In this document: positions 37,414-46,247 of the stretch, piece by piece
Layout: each line of letters opens with the position of its first letter
How positions within the stretch are numbered: position 1 is the first letter of the stretch
NCBI RefSeq assembly: GCF_001447355.1
Contig: NZ_JXBW01000004.1
Span: 1-64,000 of the forward strand
Reading direction: 5' to 3'
Length of the DNA stretch: 64,000 nucleotides
Origin: Alicyclobacillus tolerans
Lineage (GTDB): Bacteria; Bacillota; Bacilli; Alicyclobacillales; Alicyclobacillaceae
Notes under the pieces: generated by a model
Database searches by the model: none
What the model was told of the DNA's origin: nothing
What the model saw: the letters and a program-made list of their open reading frames with translations, nothing else
Program-made: the position numbers and the translations under genes

Positions 37414-39075
37414 GTGCGATCGAAGCGAGTCATCCGTCGAATTGGCGATTGGACGCCGCACCATCGGCGAATGCATCTCGACCGTCTAAACGAACCCGTG
37501 CTTGCTGACACGATGGCTGTCACTCCGTCCGATCCACCGCCGGCACCGCCAGCTGATTTACTGAAACCCGATCTCGACGCCAACATCGCCCTGCTTCGCG
37601 ACAAGTTGCAAAACGCGGCTGACGTCGTGTTTCGGCCACTCATCGGCAGCTTTGGCAAACGCGGTTGGATTGTGTACGTCGATGGTCTCTCCGACATGGA
37701 ACTTATCGACGCTCACGTGCTCAAGTCACTGATTCAAGCAGAGCCCAAAGCGACAGATCCGTCGCGCCCACTCGCCATAACGCTGCCCGAAGAAGCGGCA
37801 GAGCAGGTGACAACGGCGAGCGTTAAACCTGTACGTACGCTGTCTGAAGCCGTGGAAGCTATCATCGTCGAGTTGCAGGTGGTTTTGTTCCTTGAAGGCA
37901 CCGCCACAGCACTCGCGCTGAACGCCGGTGGCGGCGAGAACCGGGCCATCTCAGAGCCCGATGCCGAAGCGGTCGTGCGTGGACCGCGCGAAGGCTTTAA
38001 CGAAAGCCTGCGCACGTCCATCACACTCTTGCGCCGGCGCGTCCGCACGCCCGATCTCGCCATCGAGACCATGCAACTTGGCACCTATACACAAACCAAG
38101 GTCGCGCTCTGCTACATCCGCGGCATTGCCGATGCCGAAATCGTCAGTGAAGTGCGTACCAGACTGAAACGCATCGATACGGACAGCATCATCGACACAG
38201 GCTATATTGAGGAATTCATTGAAGACAATCCGTTTTCGCCGTTTCCGCAGATCCAAAACACAGAACGCCCGGATGTCGTCGCGTCGATGCTCGTCGAGGG
38301 GCGCGTCGCCATCCTCGCCGATGGATCGCCCTTTGCCTTAATTGCCCCCATCAACTTCTGGGGTGCACTGCAAGCGGCCGAAGACTATTACGAACGGTTC
38401 CCAATCGTCAATCTCATTCGCTGGTTGCGTTATTTATTCATGTTCATTGCGCTTTATTTGCCATCCTTGTACGTGGCGATCACGACGTTCCATCAAGAGA
38501 TGCTGCCAACCAAACTCTTATTGTCGATTGCGGCGGCACGCGAAGTCACCCCGTTGCCCGCGATTGCGGAGTGCCTGTTGATGGAAATCACGTTCGAAGC
38601 CTTGCGCGAAGCGGGTATCCGCTTACCGAAGGCTGTCGGTTCTGCTATCAGCATCGTCGGGGCGCTCGTGATTGGCCAAGCCGCCGTGGAAGCTGGCATT
38701 GTATCGGCGCCGATGGTCATCGTCGTCGCCATCACCGGTATTGCGTCGTTTGTCATCCCGCGCTATAGCTTCGCGATTGCCATTCGCATCTTGCGTTTTG
38801 GCATGATCCTACTCGGCGGCACCATCGGCCTGTTCGGCATCATCGCTTTTACGATTGTGATCATCATTCATTTATCGAGTTTGCGATCCATTGGTGTGCC
38901 CTACCTCATGCCCGTATCTCCATTGACGAGAAAGAACATGCGCGACATCGTCTCGCGCCCACCGCACTGGGCCATGCGCTGGCGCCCCATTGAGACGAGC
39001 AAACCCAACAGCCAGCGCCAGAGTCAGGCAATGGCACCTGCACAGCGCATGCCGCGCGGCAAACGTCGGATTTAG
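37414..39075 (+). CDS. Spore germinant receptor subunit A (GerA family)
   Basis: This is the A subunit of a GerA-type nutrient receptor of the spore inner membrane. The 553-residue product has a soluble N-terminal part (NIALLRDKLQNAADVVFRP, VYVDGLSDMELID), the family motif REGFNESLRTSITLLRRRV, GYIEEFIEDNPFSPFPQIQ, and several C-terminal membrane helices with PLPAIAECLLMEITFEALRE. GGAGG eight bases before GTG 37414 sets the start. It leads a gerA-gerC-small protein-gerB operon, probably expressed in the forespore, but I could not assign a sigma-G promoter with confidence. The nutrient recognised is unknown. Confidence 0.94.
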   Translation: MRSKRVIRRIGDWTPHHRRMHLDRLNEPVLADTMAVTPSDPPPAPPADLLKPDLDANIALLRDKLQNAADVVFRPLIGSFGKRGWIVYVDGLSDMELIDAHVLKSLIQAEPKATDPSRPLAITLPEEAAEQVTTASVKPVRTLSEAVEAIIVELQVVLFLEGTATALALNAGGGENRAISEPDAEAVVRGPREGFNESLRTSITLLRRRVRTPDLAIETMQLGTYTQTKVALCYIRGIADAEIVSEVRTRLKRIDTDSIIDTGYIEEFIEDNPFSPFPQIQNTERPDVVASMLVEGRVAILADGSPFALIAPINFWGALQAAEDYYERFPIVNLIRWLRYLFMFIALYLPSLYVAITTFHQEMLPTKLLLSIAAAREVTPLPAIAECLLMEITFEALREAGIRLPKAVGSAISIVGALVIGQAAVEAGIVSAPMVIVVAITGIASFVIPRYSFAIAIRILRFGMILLGGTIGLFGIIAFTIVIIIHLSSLRSIGVPYLMPVSPLTRKNMRDIVSRPPHWAMRWRPIETSKPNSQRQSQAMAPAQRMPRGKRRI

Positions 39076-39087
39076 GGGGAAGTGCCT

Positions 39088-40248
39088 ATGTGGAGGCGAT
39101 TGGCAACCTGTTTGTCGCTTGTGGCCAGCTCCCTTGTATGCACAGGTTGCTGGGACTCGACCGAGATCGACCGCCTGTCGATTGTCACGATGACAGGTAT
39201 CGATCTCGCCGAAGACGGCCAGTCTGTGCGCACATCCGTACAAATTGCGCGCGCCAGTGAACTGGGGACCACTGGCGGCGGATTGCCCGCCACGTCGACC
39301 GGCAGTGCCAAGGCTTATCTCGTGGAAAGTGGCGAAGGTCCGACAGAGGTCGATGCCGTCTCGAAGGTGATTAGCAAATTGCCTCGCAAGTTGTTTATGG
39401 GACATCGGCGCGTCATCGTGATTGGCGAGGATTACGCGCGTCACGGCGTGGGTCAGCTGATGGACGAAGTCGTCCGCAATCCGCAGAGCCGCCTGCGCAC
39501 CTATGTCGTGGTCGCCTTCCACGAGCAGGCAACCAAGGTGCTGCAAGTGCCGTCAGATCTTAATCGCTTGCCTTCCGATGCCATCGTCGAGCTCGAGCAA
39601 TCTGGATCTGTGGCCGCCGTGGATGCGCGCAAGTTCACCAAACAACTGACCAGCAAGAGTGATCCATATGCCATGGGCATTCGCATTTTTACCAATGAGA
39701 TGTCAGAAGCATCAAAAGAAGGGCTGACACTGGACAACATCGCCGTCTTTCAGCGCGAAAAGCTCGTCGATTGGCTCGAGGGACCTGCCGCCAAAGGCTT
39801 CTTATGGATTTCAAAAGATCTGCGCCAGGACAACGAGACGGTCATCCTACCTGATGACATTGGCAAAGTCAGCGTACGCCTCGGCAGTGTGCGCACGTCT
39901 CACCATGTGACCGTCGTCGGCGGACAACCTGAGCTGAACATCAACCTACACACCATTTTTGACATCAATCAGAACGCTTCACGGCTCAGCCTGTTGCGCT
40001 CGTCCGAAATGAGCGTCGTCCGCAGCGCGTTGCGCAATGAAATCAGGTCGCAAGTGGAAATGGCGATGCAGCAACTGCAACGGGATCGCGCAGATCCGCT
40101 TGGTGTCAGCAATGAGCTATTCAAATACTACCCTGGCTTATGGCACAAAATCGAACCCGAATGGCGGGAAGTGTACGCCCATATGCCTATCCACTACAAC
40201 ATCGACGTCAACATTCGCAACGCGGGTCTCATGAGCAGTAGTTTGTAG
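39088..40248 (+). CDS. Spore germinant receptor lipoprotein subunit C (GerC family)
   Basis: The C subunit is a membrane-anchored lipoprotein of the germinant receptor. The 386-residue product has a signal peptide ending SLVCTGC with cysteine then WDSTEIDRLSIVTMTGID, matching the GerAC-type start; the -3 residue is cysteine, unusual for a lipobox. The middle shows LPRKLFMGHRRVIVIGEDYA. The ATG at 39088 lies about eight bases after AGGGGG. It follows gerA by 12 bases and overlaps the next small gene by one base. Confidence 0.92.
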   Translation: MWRRLATCLSLVASSLVCTGCWDSTEIDRLSIVTMTGIDLAEDGQSVRTSVQIARASELGTTGGGLPATSTGSAKAYLVESGEGPTEVDAVSKVISKLPRKLFMGHRRVIVIGEDYARHGVGQLMDEVVRNPQSRLRTYVVVAFHEQATKVLQVPSDLNRLPSDAIVELEQSGSVAAVDARKFTKQLTSKSDPYAMGIRIFTNEMSEASKEGLTLDNIAVFQREKLVDWLEGPAAKGFLWISKDLRQDNETVILPDDIGKVSVRLGSVRTSHHVTVVGGQPELNINLHTIFDINQNASRLSLLRSSEMSVVRSALRNEIRSQVEMAMQQLQRDRADPLGVSNELFKYYPGLWHKIEPEWREVYAHMPIHYNIDVNIRNAGLMSSSL

Positions 40249-40481
40249 TGCGAAATTCGCGCAGAAGTCGTGCAGAAAGAGTGAAGCCTGTGGCCAACAT
40301 CGGTAGCATCGTCTTCTTCATTTTCATTTTGGCTCTGATTTACGTGGCCGACTACCGCCCGCATCTGCAATCGGCAAACACGTCCGTGAAAGTGCTGTAC
40401 ACATCGCTATTGTCCATCGGTTTTTTGGCTTGTTTGCTCTATATGTTACACGTTCCTGGCTTTGCCCTACGACTGACCTGA
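40248..40481 (+). CDS. Small two-helix membrane protein of the ger operon (D-subunit-like)
   Basis: This 77-residue protein has a basic N-terminus and two membrane helices (IGSIVFFIFILALIYVAD and TSLLSIGFLACLLYML). Its GTG overlaps the gerC stop by one base. Small two-helix D proteins are known in several Bacillus ger operons and modulate germination, so this is a good candidate for a D subunit, although I cannot show sequence homology. Its position between gerC and gerB supports a role in the receptor. Confidence 0.72.
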   Translation: MRNSRRSRAERVKPVANIGSIVFFIFILALIYVADYRPHLQSANTSVKVLYTSLLSIGFLACLLYMLHVPGFALRLT

Positions 40482-40499
40482 TCACAAGGAGGAGCGGCA

Positions 40500-41756
40500 A
40501 TGGGAATGCATATGGCGGCACGGGTGACAGGTACGGCACAGGCGAGCGGATCGAAAACAACAGGTAATCAGGGCGGAAGCGAAGGAAAATCGCAAGCACA
40601 GTCGCAGACGACCATCTCTCTGTTTCAATACTTCATCGTGGTGGTTTCCTCGATCACGGCGTTTGGCCATTTTGTCTACATCCACCTCGCGATGATGTAT
40701 GCTGGTCGGGATACGTGGATATCGCTCAGCGTGGGCTGTCTCGTCGGCCTTGTCGTGACGTACCTGAGCCTTAAACAGGTAGCTAATCAACCTAAGCTTT
40801 CACTCGCTGGGCAAATGAAGGCTGCCTTTGGACGATGGCTCGGCGGTGCCATCACTTCGTTGTACGTCGCGTATTTCCTGTTTATCGTCGCATTGACACT
40901 CAAACTGGTGGCCGGCTTTATGACCGTCATTTATCCAACGACCCCATCCGTGACGTTTATCTTCGCCGTACTTGGCATAGGCGCCTGGGCTTGCACGAAG
41001 GGCATCGAGGTACTCACGCGAACCATGCAAATCATCCTGCCTTTTCTTGTCGCGATGGGCATTGCCGCCAGCTTGCTGTCGATGAAAGACAAGGATTTTA
41101 CCGACTTTCTCCCGGTTTTGTACCATGGTTGGCCGCCAGTTCTAGCAGGGAGCATGATTTTTATCGCCATGTTCGCCGAAATGATTGTCTTTCGCACCTT
41201 CACACCCCATGTGCAAAGCCCAGCGAAACTGCCTCGCTATGGCATTCTGTTGACCGGTATCATCTGGGTGATGTTTGTCATGCCATCTATTGGCCCGATT
41301 GTATTGTTTGGCGAGACGATTGCAAAAAGCCTGGCGTTCCCAACATACACCGAGATCCAATACATTCAAATCCAAAATATCATCGAGCGATTTGACATTT
41401 TTGGCGTGTTGCTCTGGACCAACGGCAGCTTCTTTCGCATTGCAACGTATCTGTATGGAGCAACGAGCAGCCTTGGTGAACTGGTGGGCGAAAATGCGAC
41501 CACATTTGCTGTACCGGCAGCCGTGCTTGCCGCTGGCGGCGCGTTGTACCTGTTGCCGACGACGCGCGAAGAGATTTACCAGTTCCTGAGTACGGCCTAC
41601 ATTTGGATAGCCGTGTTCGCAGGCATTGTCCTGCCCTTCGCCGCTGGATGCATGATGGGCATCCGCAAACTGTTGGCCAAGTCAGGAACTGGTGGTGGGC
41701 AAAAAGGCGGATCGGGCGGACGTAAGAAGGGCAAACTTGCCCCTGCCAATAGGTGA
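40500..41756 (+). CDS. Spore germinant receptor permease subunit B (GerB family)
   Basis: The B subunit belongs to the amino-acid/polyamine/organocation transporter superfamily and is thought to bind the germinant in the membrane. The 418-residue product has about ten helices, starting near ISLFQYFIVVVSSITAFGHF, with GIEVLTRTMQIILPFLVAMG in the middle. AAGGAGG precedes ATG 40500. The N-terminus has a polar Gln/Gly/Ser extension of about 35 residues and the C-terminus a Gly/Lys tail. It is the last ger gene, 18 bases after the small D-like gene. Confidence 0.93.
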   Translation: MGMHMAARVTGTAQASGSKTTGNQGGSEGKSQAQSQTTISLFQYFIVVVSSITAFGHFVYIHLAMMYAGRDTWISLSVGCLVGLVVTYLSLKQVANQPKLSLAGQMKAAFGRWLGGAITSLYVAYFLFIVALTLKLVAGFMTVIYPTTPSVTFIFAVLGIGAWACTKGIEVLTRTMQIILPFLVAMGIAASLLSMKDKDFTDFLPVLYHGWPPVLAGSMIFIAMFAEMIVFRTFTPHVQSPAKLPRYGILLTGIIWVMFVMPSIGPIVLFGETIAKSLAFPTYTEIQYIQIQNIIERFDIFGVLLWTNGSFFRIATYLYGATSSLGELVGENATTFAVPAAVLAAGGALYLLPTTREEIYQFLSTAYIWIAVFAGIVLPFAAGCMMGIRKLLAKSGTGGGQKGGSGGRKKGKLAPANR

Positions 41757-41875
41757 GCAGGCCGGCAGGAGTCCGTACAGGGGTGTGGAATAACAAACGT
41801 AACGGGCGAGTTTGACATGATTCGGCACACATACCAACCTGTTAAACGTCACCCCGCCAAGGACGGAGGATGTCT

Positions 41876-43441
41876 GTGCGCAGGAAGCATATGGATAACG
41901 GATCCCTGCTATTGGTCCGCCAGCTTATCTGCAATTGCCTGCTCGGTTCGTTCATCGCGGTCGTTGGCGTCGGCGGTTCCTTGATCTTCTCCACGCTGCA
42001 CATGACGACAAGCGAGATTCAGGCTATCGCAGAAATCTTGGTTTGGTCACTGGTTTTGACTGTAATCGTGGACACCATCGTCTTTCGCCGACACATGCGG
42101 CCTATCCGTGTGGCTCTGGCCACACCTTGCCCTTCCCCGGAACAGTTTGAACGAGCCTATAAGCAGACACTGCGCTTGCCGGTATTGGCCGTCGCACGCG
42201 TGATGGGTCCGCATTGGTTGAGCTTTACCGTGCCAGGACTTGTCTGGTCGATATACGACATTCATCAGGGCATCCTGGCACTGCCAATCACCTATGTTGG
42301 ACTTGCGGCACTTGGCACCTTATTGGTTGCGAGCATGCACGCGGTCACGGAATTCTTCTTGACTTCGCGCAGCACGAGTTCTGCACTCGTCGCACTTCGC
42401 CGGCGCTGCCGCAGCCTCTATGGAAAAGACGTGGCCTTAAGTGGCGAAGTCATCGTGCCACTGCGCTCCAAGTTCGCCATGAGTGCCGTTGTCTTTGGCA
42501 CGCTTCCGATGTTGTTGTTCGGTTTGGCAAACGGCATCCGCTTGCTCGATGCCACAAGCAGTTCGGCGCCATATTGGTCGTGGGCCACAAGCGTTCTGGT
42601 GCTGGGTTCCTCATTTTCTGCACTAGGTGGTTGGCTGTTGGCTGCCGACGTGCGCCGCCCCATCAGCCAATTGGAACATTTAATGAGGCGCGTGCGTGAG
42701 GGCGATTTGAAGGTGCGTGCGGAAGATACCTACATGGACGAGTTTTCGAATTTGATTCAGGGATTTAATCACATGGTTCAGGGGCTTGCCGAACGCGATA
42801 TGTTGAATCAACAGCTTGTCGACAGCTATTTCGCAACACTCGCCGCCGCGCTTGACGCGCGCGATCCGTACACCGCAGGACACTCGATTCGCGTGGCTGC
42901 ATATGCCGAAGCGATTGGCCGCCAGGTCGGTCTTGCCGCAGATGTCATCACGCAGCTTCGCCAGTCGGCCTTGCTCCATGACATCGGAAAGATTGGCATT
43001 CGCGATGAGGTGCTCTTAAAAGACGGCAGGCTGACCGACGAAGAATTTGCCGTCATCCAGCAACATCCGGTCATCGGCGAGTCGATTGTGCGTCAAATCC
43101 AGCCGGATACGGCAATGAAGCCCTTGCTGCCGGGCATTCGTTCGCACCATGAGCGGTATGACGGCAAGGGATACCCGGACGGTCTTTCCGGTTCGGACAT
43201 CCCCTTATTCGGTCGAATTCTCGCAGTTGCCGACGCATACGATGCCATGACTTCGGATCGTCCGTACCGCGCAGGCATGGCACCGGAACGCGCCATCGCC
43301 ATCTTGCTCGACGGTCGTGGAACGCAGTGGGATCCCGTCTTCGTCGACGCATTTGTCGCTGCACAAGAGCATCCAACAGCCGCGTTCGCTGACGCAAACC
43401 TGCAAATGACGCGTCAGGTCGCCGCCTCGACCAAGGCCTGA
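41876..43441 (+). CDS. Membrane HD-GYP domain protein (putative c-di-GMP phosphodiesterase)
   Basis: The product of about 521 residues has several N-terminal membrane helices, a HAMP-like segment (DVRRPISQLEHLMRRVREGD), and a C-terminal HD-GYP domain. The catalytic HD is in LLHDIGKIGI and the GYP loop is HERYDGKGYPDGLS; DAYDAMTSDRPYR is also diagnostic. HD-GYP proteins hydrolyse cyclic di-GMP; complete motifs suggest activity. GTG 41876 is six bases from GGAGG, while ATG 41870 abuts it. It follows the ger operon by about 120 bases. Its 3' end overlaps the convergent amidotransferase gene by 28 bases. Confidence 0.92.
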   Translation: MRRKHMDNGSLLLVRQLICNCLLGSFIAVVGVGGSLIFSTLHMTTSEIQAIAEILVWSLVLTVIVDTIVFRRHMRPIRVALATPCPSPEQFERAYKQTLRLPVLAVARVMGPHWLSFTVPGLVWSIYDIHQGILALPITYVGLAALGTLLVASMHAVTEFFLTSRSTSSALVALRRRCRSLYGKDVALSGEVIVPLRSKFAMSAVVFGTLPMLLFGLANGIRLLDATSSSAPYWSWATSVLVLGSSFSALGGWLLAADVRRPISQLEHLMRRVREGDLKVRAEDTYMDEFSNLIQGFNHMVQGLAERDMLNQQLVDSYFATLAAALDARDPYTAGHSIRVAAYAEAIGRQVGLAADVITQLRQSALLHDIGKIGIRDEVLLKDGRLTDEEFAVIQQHPVIGESIVRQIQPDTAMKPLLPGIRSHHERYDGKGYPDGLSGSDIPLFGRILAVADAYDAMTSDRPYRAGMAPERAIAILLDGRGTQWDPVFVDAFVAAQEHPTAAFADANLQMTRQVAASTKA

Positions 43442-44151
43442 AACAGCCCCAGGGCACCCGCATCTGTGCGCCACATGTTCTCCGGGTGCCACTGCACGGC
43501 CATAACCAGCGAGTCGGCAACTGTCCCCTCTATCGCTTCGACAAGTCCATCCGCATCCCAACCGACCGCCTGCAGTCCGGGCGCGACGCTTTTCACGGCC
43601 TGATGATGAAAGCTGTTGACGCGCACCACCGTTTCGCCTTGGTAACAAGCCGATATGCGCGATCCCGCCTGCAATCTGACGCTGTGTGTAGCTTCGCCCC
43701 GCCCCGCCTTTTGACTGTGTTGCAACTTGCCCTTCCATTGGCGCGGCAGATCCTGATAAAGCGTCCCGCCAAGGGCGACATTCAACACTTGCATGCCGCG
43801 GCAAATACCCAAAATCGGTTTATTCTGCGCCCGCATCATGTTAATGAGCGCCAACTCGATGCGATCGCGCGCGGGCTCCAAAGCCCCTAGCCCGATTTGC
43901 GGTTCCTCCCCGTAAAGGTTCGGATCGACATCGTCGCCGCCCGTCAACAACAGACCGTCGAGCCGTTCGGCGAGCGCGCCAAGTACCGCTCCATCGCTGA
44001 CATACGGAATCACAACAGGCACGCCTCCAGCCGCCTCGACGCCCTGAGCATAGTCATCCGACACGGTCACAGCCATTAAAGGCAACCCAGGCAACTGGCT
44101 CGGACGCACATGGCGCGATCCCGTCATGCCGATGAGTGGTCGTTGTCCCAT
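43414..44151 (-). CDS. Class-I glutamine amidotransferase-like (peptidase C26) protein
   Basis: The 245-residue protein belongs to the gamma-glutamyl-gamma-aminobutyrate hydrolase (PuuD-like) group. The catalytic cysteine is in ILGICRGMQVLNVALGGTL, and the histidine and glutamate in AVQWHPENMW. LLLTGGDDVDPNLYGEE is also characteristic. It would cleave a gamma-glutamyl amide, but the true substrate is unknown; no synthetase partner lies beside it. A GGAGAG site precedes the ATG. It lies 31 bases downstream of ahcY and is probably on the same transcript. Confidence 0.9.
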   Translation of the reverse strand: MGQRPLIGMTGSRHVRPSQLPGLPLMAVTVSDDYAQGVEAAGGVPVVIPYVSDGAVLGALAERLDGLLLTGGDDVDPNLYGEEPQIGLGALEPARDRIELALINMMRAQNKPILGICRGMQVLNVALGGTLYQDLPRQWKGKLQHSQKAGRGEATHSVRLQAGSRISACYQGETVVRVNSFHHQAVKSVAPGLQAVGWDADGLVEAIEGTVADSLVMAVQWHPENMWRTDAGALGLFQALVEAAT

Positions 44152-44182
44152 CCGTCATCTCTCCTTTTGCCGACGCCAGCCG

Positions 44183-45433
44183 TTACAACCAACTGTCTAG
44201 ATACTGCTTCTGCTCCAGCGTGAGTTGGTCAATTTCGATGCCCCAACTGCGCAATCGCATCTGGGCAACTTCGCGATCAATATGTTCTGGGATCCTATGC
44301 AGTCCAGGTGCGTAGTTGTTCGTCAGCACTTCGCGCAGACCGAGAGCTTGTAGCGCAAATGTCATGTCCATGACCTCGGCCGGATGCCCGTCCCCCGCAG
44401 CAAGGTTGACCAAGCGTCCCTCCGCAATCAAGTACAGGCGACGCCCATCCTGCAAACGATACTCATCGATGTTGGGACGAGCCTGGTGCACAGACACCGA
44501 GAGGCCTTCCAGATCTGGTTTGCTGACTTCCACGTCAAAGTGACCGGCATTCCCCAGGATGGCGCCATCCTTCATCCGTTTCATCGCTTCGCCGTGAATC
44601 ACGTATTTGTTGCCCGTCACCGTGATAAAGATATCCCCATGCGCCGCCGCTTCGAGGAGTGGCATCACGGCATAGCCCTCCATCGCAGCTTCGACGGCAC
44701 GGATGGGATCCACTTCGCAGACGATGACCTGTGCCCCGAGTCCACGAGCCCGTGCAGCCACGCCTCGGCCGCACCAGCCATAGCCAACGACGACAACGAT
44801 CTTCCCTGCGATCACGAGGTTGGTCGTCCGCATAAAACCGTCCCACACAGACTGCCCTGTTCCATAGCGGTTGTCGAACAGGTGTTTACAAAGCGCGTCG
44901 TTGACACCGAGCATGGGATACTGCAGGATGCCCTCATTGGCCATCGCACGCAAGCGAACAATCCCCGTTGTCGTCTCCTCGCAACCGCCGGCGATACGCT
45001 TGGCTTGCTCAGGGCGATCGCGATGGAGAATCGTCGCCAAATCGGCGCCATCGTCGATTAAGCCAACCGGATCGCTATCGAGCACCGCCTGCAAATGCAT
45101 GTTGTACTCGTTTGCAGTCGCTTTGTGCCACGCGTAAGTATGCACGCCGCGCACCGCCAGTGCGGCCGCCACATCGTCCTGCGTCGATAGCGGATTGCTG
45201 CCGGCAATCGCGACTTCTGCACCACCAGCCTGGATGACCAGCGCCAAATAGGCCGTTTTGGCCTCGAGATGAAGGCACATGCCAATACGCTTCCCGGCAA
45301 ACGGCTGCTCCTTTTGAAACGTCTCTTCTAATTGCCGCAATAGCGGCATATGAGCCTTGACCCAGGCAATCTTCTGTTCACCACTTGCATGTAAACCTAT
45401 GTCGCGCACCATGGACCGTTGACTCGCCGTCAT
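44183..45433 (-). CDS. ahcY: Adenosylhomocysteinase
   Basis: AhcY splits S-adenosylhomocysteine into adenosine and homocysteine with NAD, relieving methyltransferase inhibition. The 416-residue product has SNPLSTQDDVAAAL, DDGADLATI, GVNDALCKHLFDNRYGTGQS, and the NAD loop VVGYGWCGRGVAARARGLGA. AAAGGAG before ATG 45433 fixes the start within a longer frame. It lies after the ndoA terminator, so it should have its own promoter; I see no SAM or SAH riboswitch in the short leader. Confidence 0.97.
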   Translation of the reverse strand: MTASQRSMVRDIGLHASGEQKIAWVKAHMPLLRQLEETFQKEQPFAGKRIGMCLHLEAKTAYLALVIQAGGAEVAIAGSNPLSTQDDVAAALAVRGVHTYAWHKATANEYNMHLQAVLDSDPVGLIDDGADLATILHRDRPEQAKRIAGGCEETTTGIVRLRAMANEGILQYPMLGVNDALCKHLFDNRYGTGQSVWDGFMRTTNLVIAGKIVVVVGYGWCGRGVAARARGLGAQVIVCEVDPIRAVEAAMEGYAVMPLLEAAAHGDIFITVTGNKYVIHGEAMKRMKDGAILGNAGHFDVEVSKPDLEGLSVSVHQARPNIDEYRLQDGRRLYLIAEGRLVNLAAGDGHPAEVMDMTFALQALGLREVLTNNYAPGLHRIPEHIDREVAQMRLRSWGIEIDQLTLEQKQYLDSWL

Positions 45434-45456
45434 CTTCTTGTCTCCTTTTGGAACGT

Positions 45457-45480
45457 AAAAAAGACGGATTGTCATCCGCC
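45457..45480 (-). terminator. Intrinsic terminator after ndoA
   Basis: A minus-strand hairpin (GGCGGAT and ATCCGTC arms) is followed by six T. It separates the alr-ndoAI-ndoA transcription unit from ahcY. Confidence 0.75.
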
Positions 45481-45527
45481 CTTTCTCCACAATTTCTATC
45501 ATTCACTTGGTATCCCTGGCGACACCA

Positions 45528-45878
45528 TTAAAAATCCACAAGGCCAAGGCTGATGAGCAGCCCTTCGTTGACCATTTTCATCATTTCGTCGTCCAGGTGT
45601 GTGATTTTGTCTGTCAAACGCTGCTTATCCAGTGTCCGCAACTGCTCGAGCAAAATGACGGAATCCCGATCCAAGCCGTACTTCTCAGCCTTAATTTCGA
45701 CGTGCGTCGGGAGTTTCGCCTTCTGAATCTGAGCTGTGATGGCTGCGACAATGACTGTGGGACTGAAACGATTCCCGATGTCATTCTGGATGATCAGTAC
45801 GGGGCGAAATCCTCCTTGCTCCGATCCGACCACAGGTGAAAGGTCGGCGAAGAAGATGTCCCCTCGTTTGACATTCAA
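45528..45878 (-). CDS. ndoA: Type II toxin EndoA (MazF-family mRNA interferase)
   Basis: EndoA is a sequence-specific endoribonuclease (UACAU in B. subtilis) held in check by its antitoxin. The 116-residue product [47 protein letters not shown] and [20 protein letters not shown] closely follows the B. subtilis protein over its whole length. The start is TTG 45878. It lies four bases after the antitoxin gene and upstream of a terminator, completing the alr-ndoAI-ndoA order seen across Bacilli. Confidence 0.96.
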   Translation of the reverse strand: MNVKRGDIFFADLSPVVGSEQGGFRPVLIIQNDIGNRFSPTVIVAAITAQIQKAKLPTHVEIKAEKYGLDRDSVILLEQLRTLDKQRLTDKITHLDDEMMKMVNEGLLISLGLVDF

Positions 45879-45882
45879 TCGT

Positions 45883-46155
45883 TCACACCCCGCTCACTAA
45901 ACGCTCCACCGTGCCCCCTGCTTCCTGTTCCAAAAAGAACGACTCCGAAGCAATGCGCAGGTTCAAACGCGCCATCTCCTGATACCCTTGCTGCATCTGT
46001 TCGCGGATATCGTTGCGGCGATGCGTCAATACATACATACGCAACGCCTCTCGTACAATTTGACTCCGATTGGCGCTGTCTGTACGCGCGAAACCATCCA
46101 CCTGCTCCAGCAACTGCTCCGGAACATACACTACCATGCGTTTTTTACCGGACAC
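45883..46155 (-). CDS. ndoAI: Antitoxin EndoAI (ribbon-helix-helix)
   Basis: EndoAI binds and neutralises EndoA and represses its own operon through an N-terminal ribbon-helix-helix domain. The product has [19 protein letters not shown] then [15 protein letters not shown], the RHH fold, followed by a C-terminal helix that blocks the toxin. GGAGG eight bases before GTG 46155 gives 90 residues, close to the 93 of B. subtilis; the longer frame to 46227 is rejected. It lies 92 bases after alr. Confidence 0.93.
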   Translation of the reverse strand: MSGKKRMVVYVPEQLLEQVDGFARTDSANRSQIVREALRMYVLTHRRNDIREQMQQGYQEMARLNLRIASESFFLEQEAGGTVERLVSGV

Positions 46156-46247
46156 GCGCGGCACCTCCACTGCAATGGCGACACTTTTTCCATCGAGTAT
46201 TATAGCGATCCGCCATGTGCGAATCAAAATAACTTGGCTGATCCGCG

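Noticed and set aside
45434-45527. SAM or SAH riboswitch in front of ahcY
   Set aside because: The leader is under 100 bases, contains the ndoA terminator and shows none of the conserved aptamer cores.
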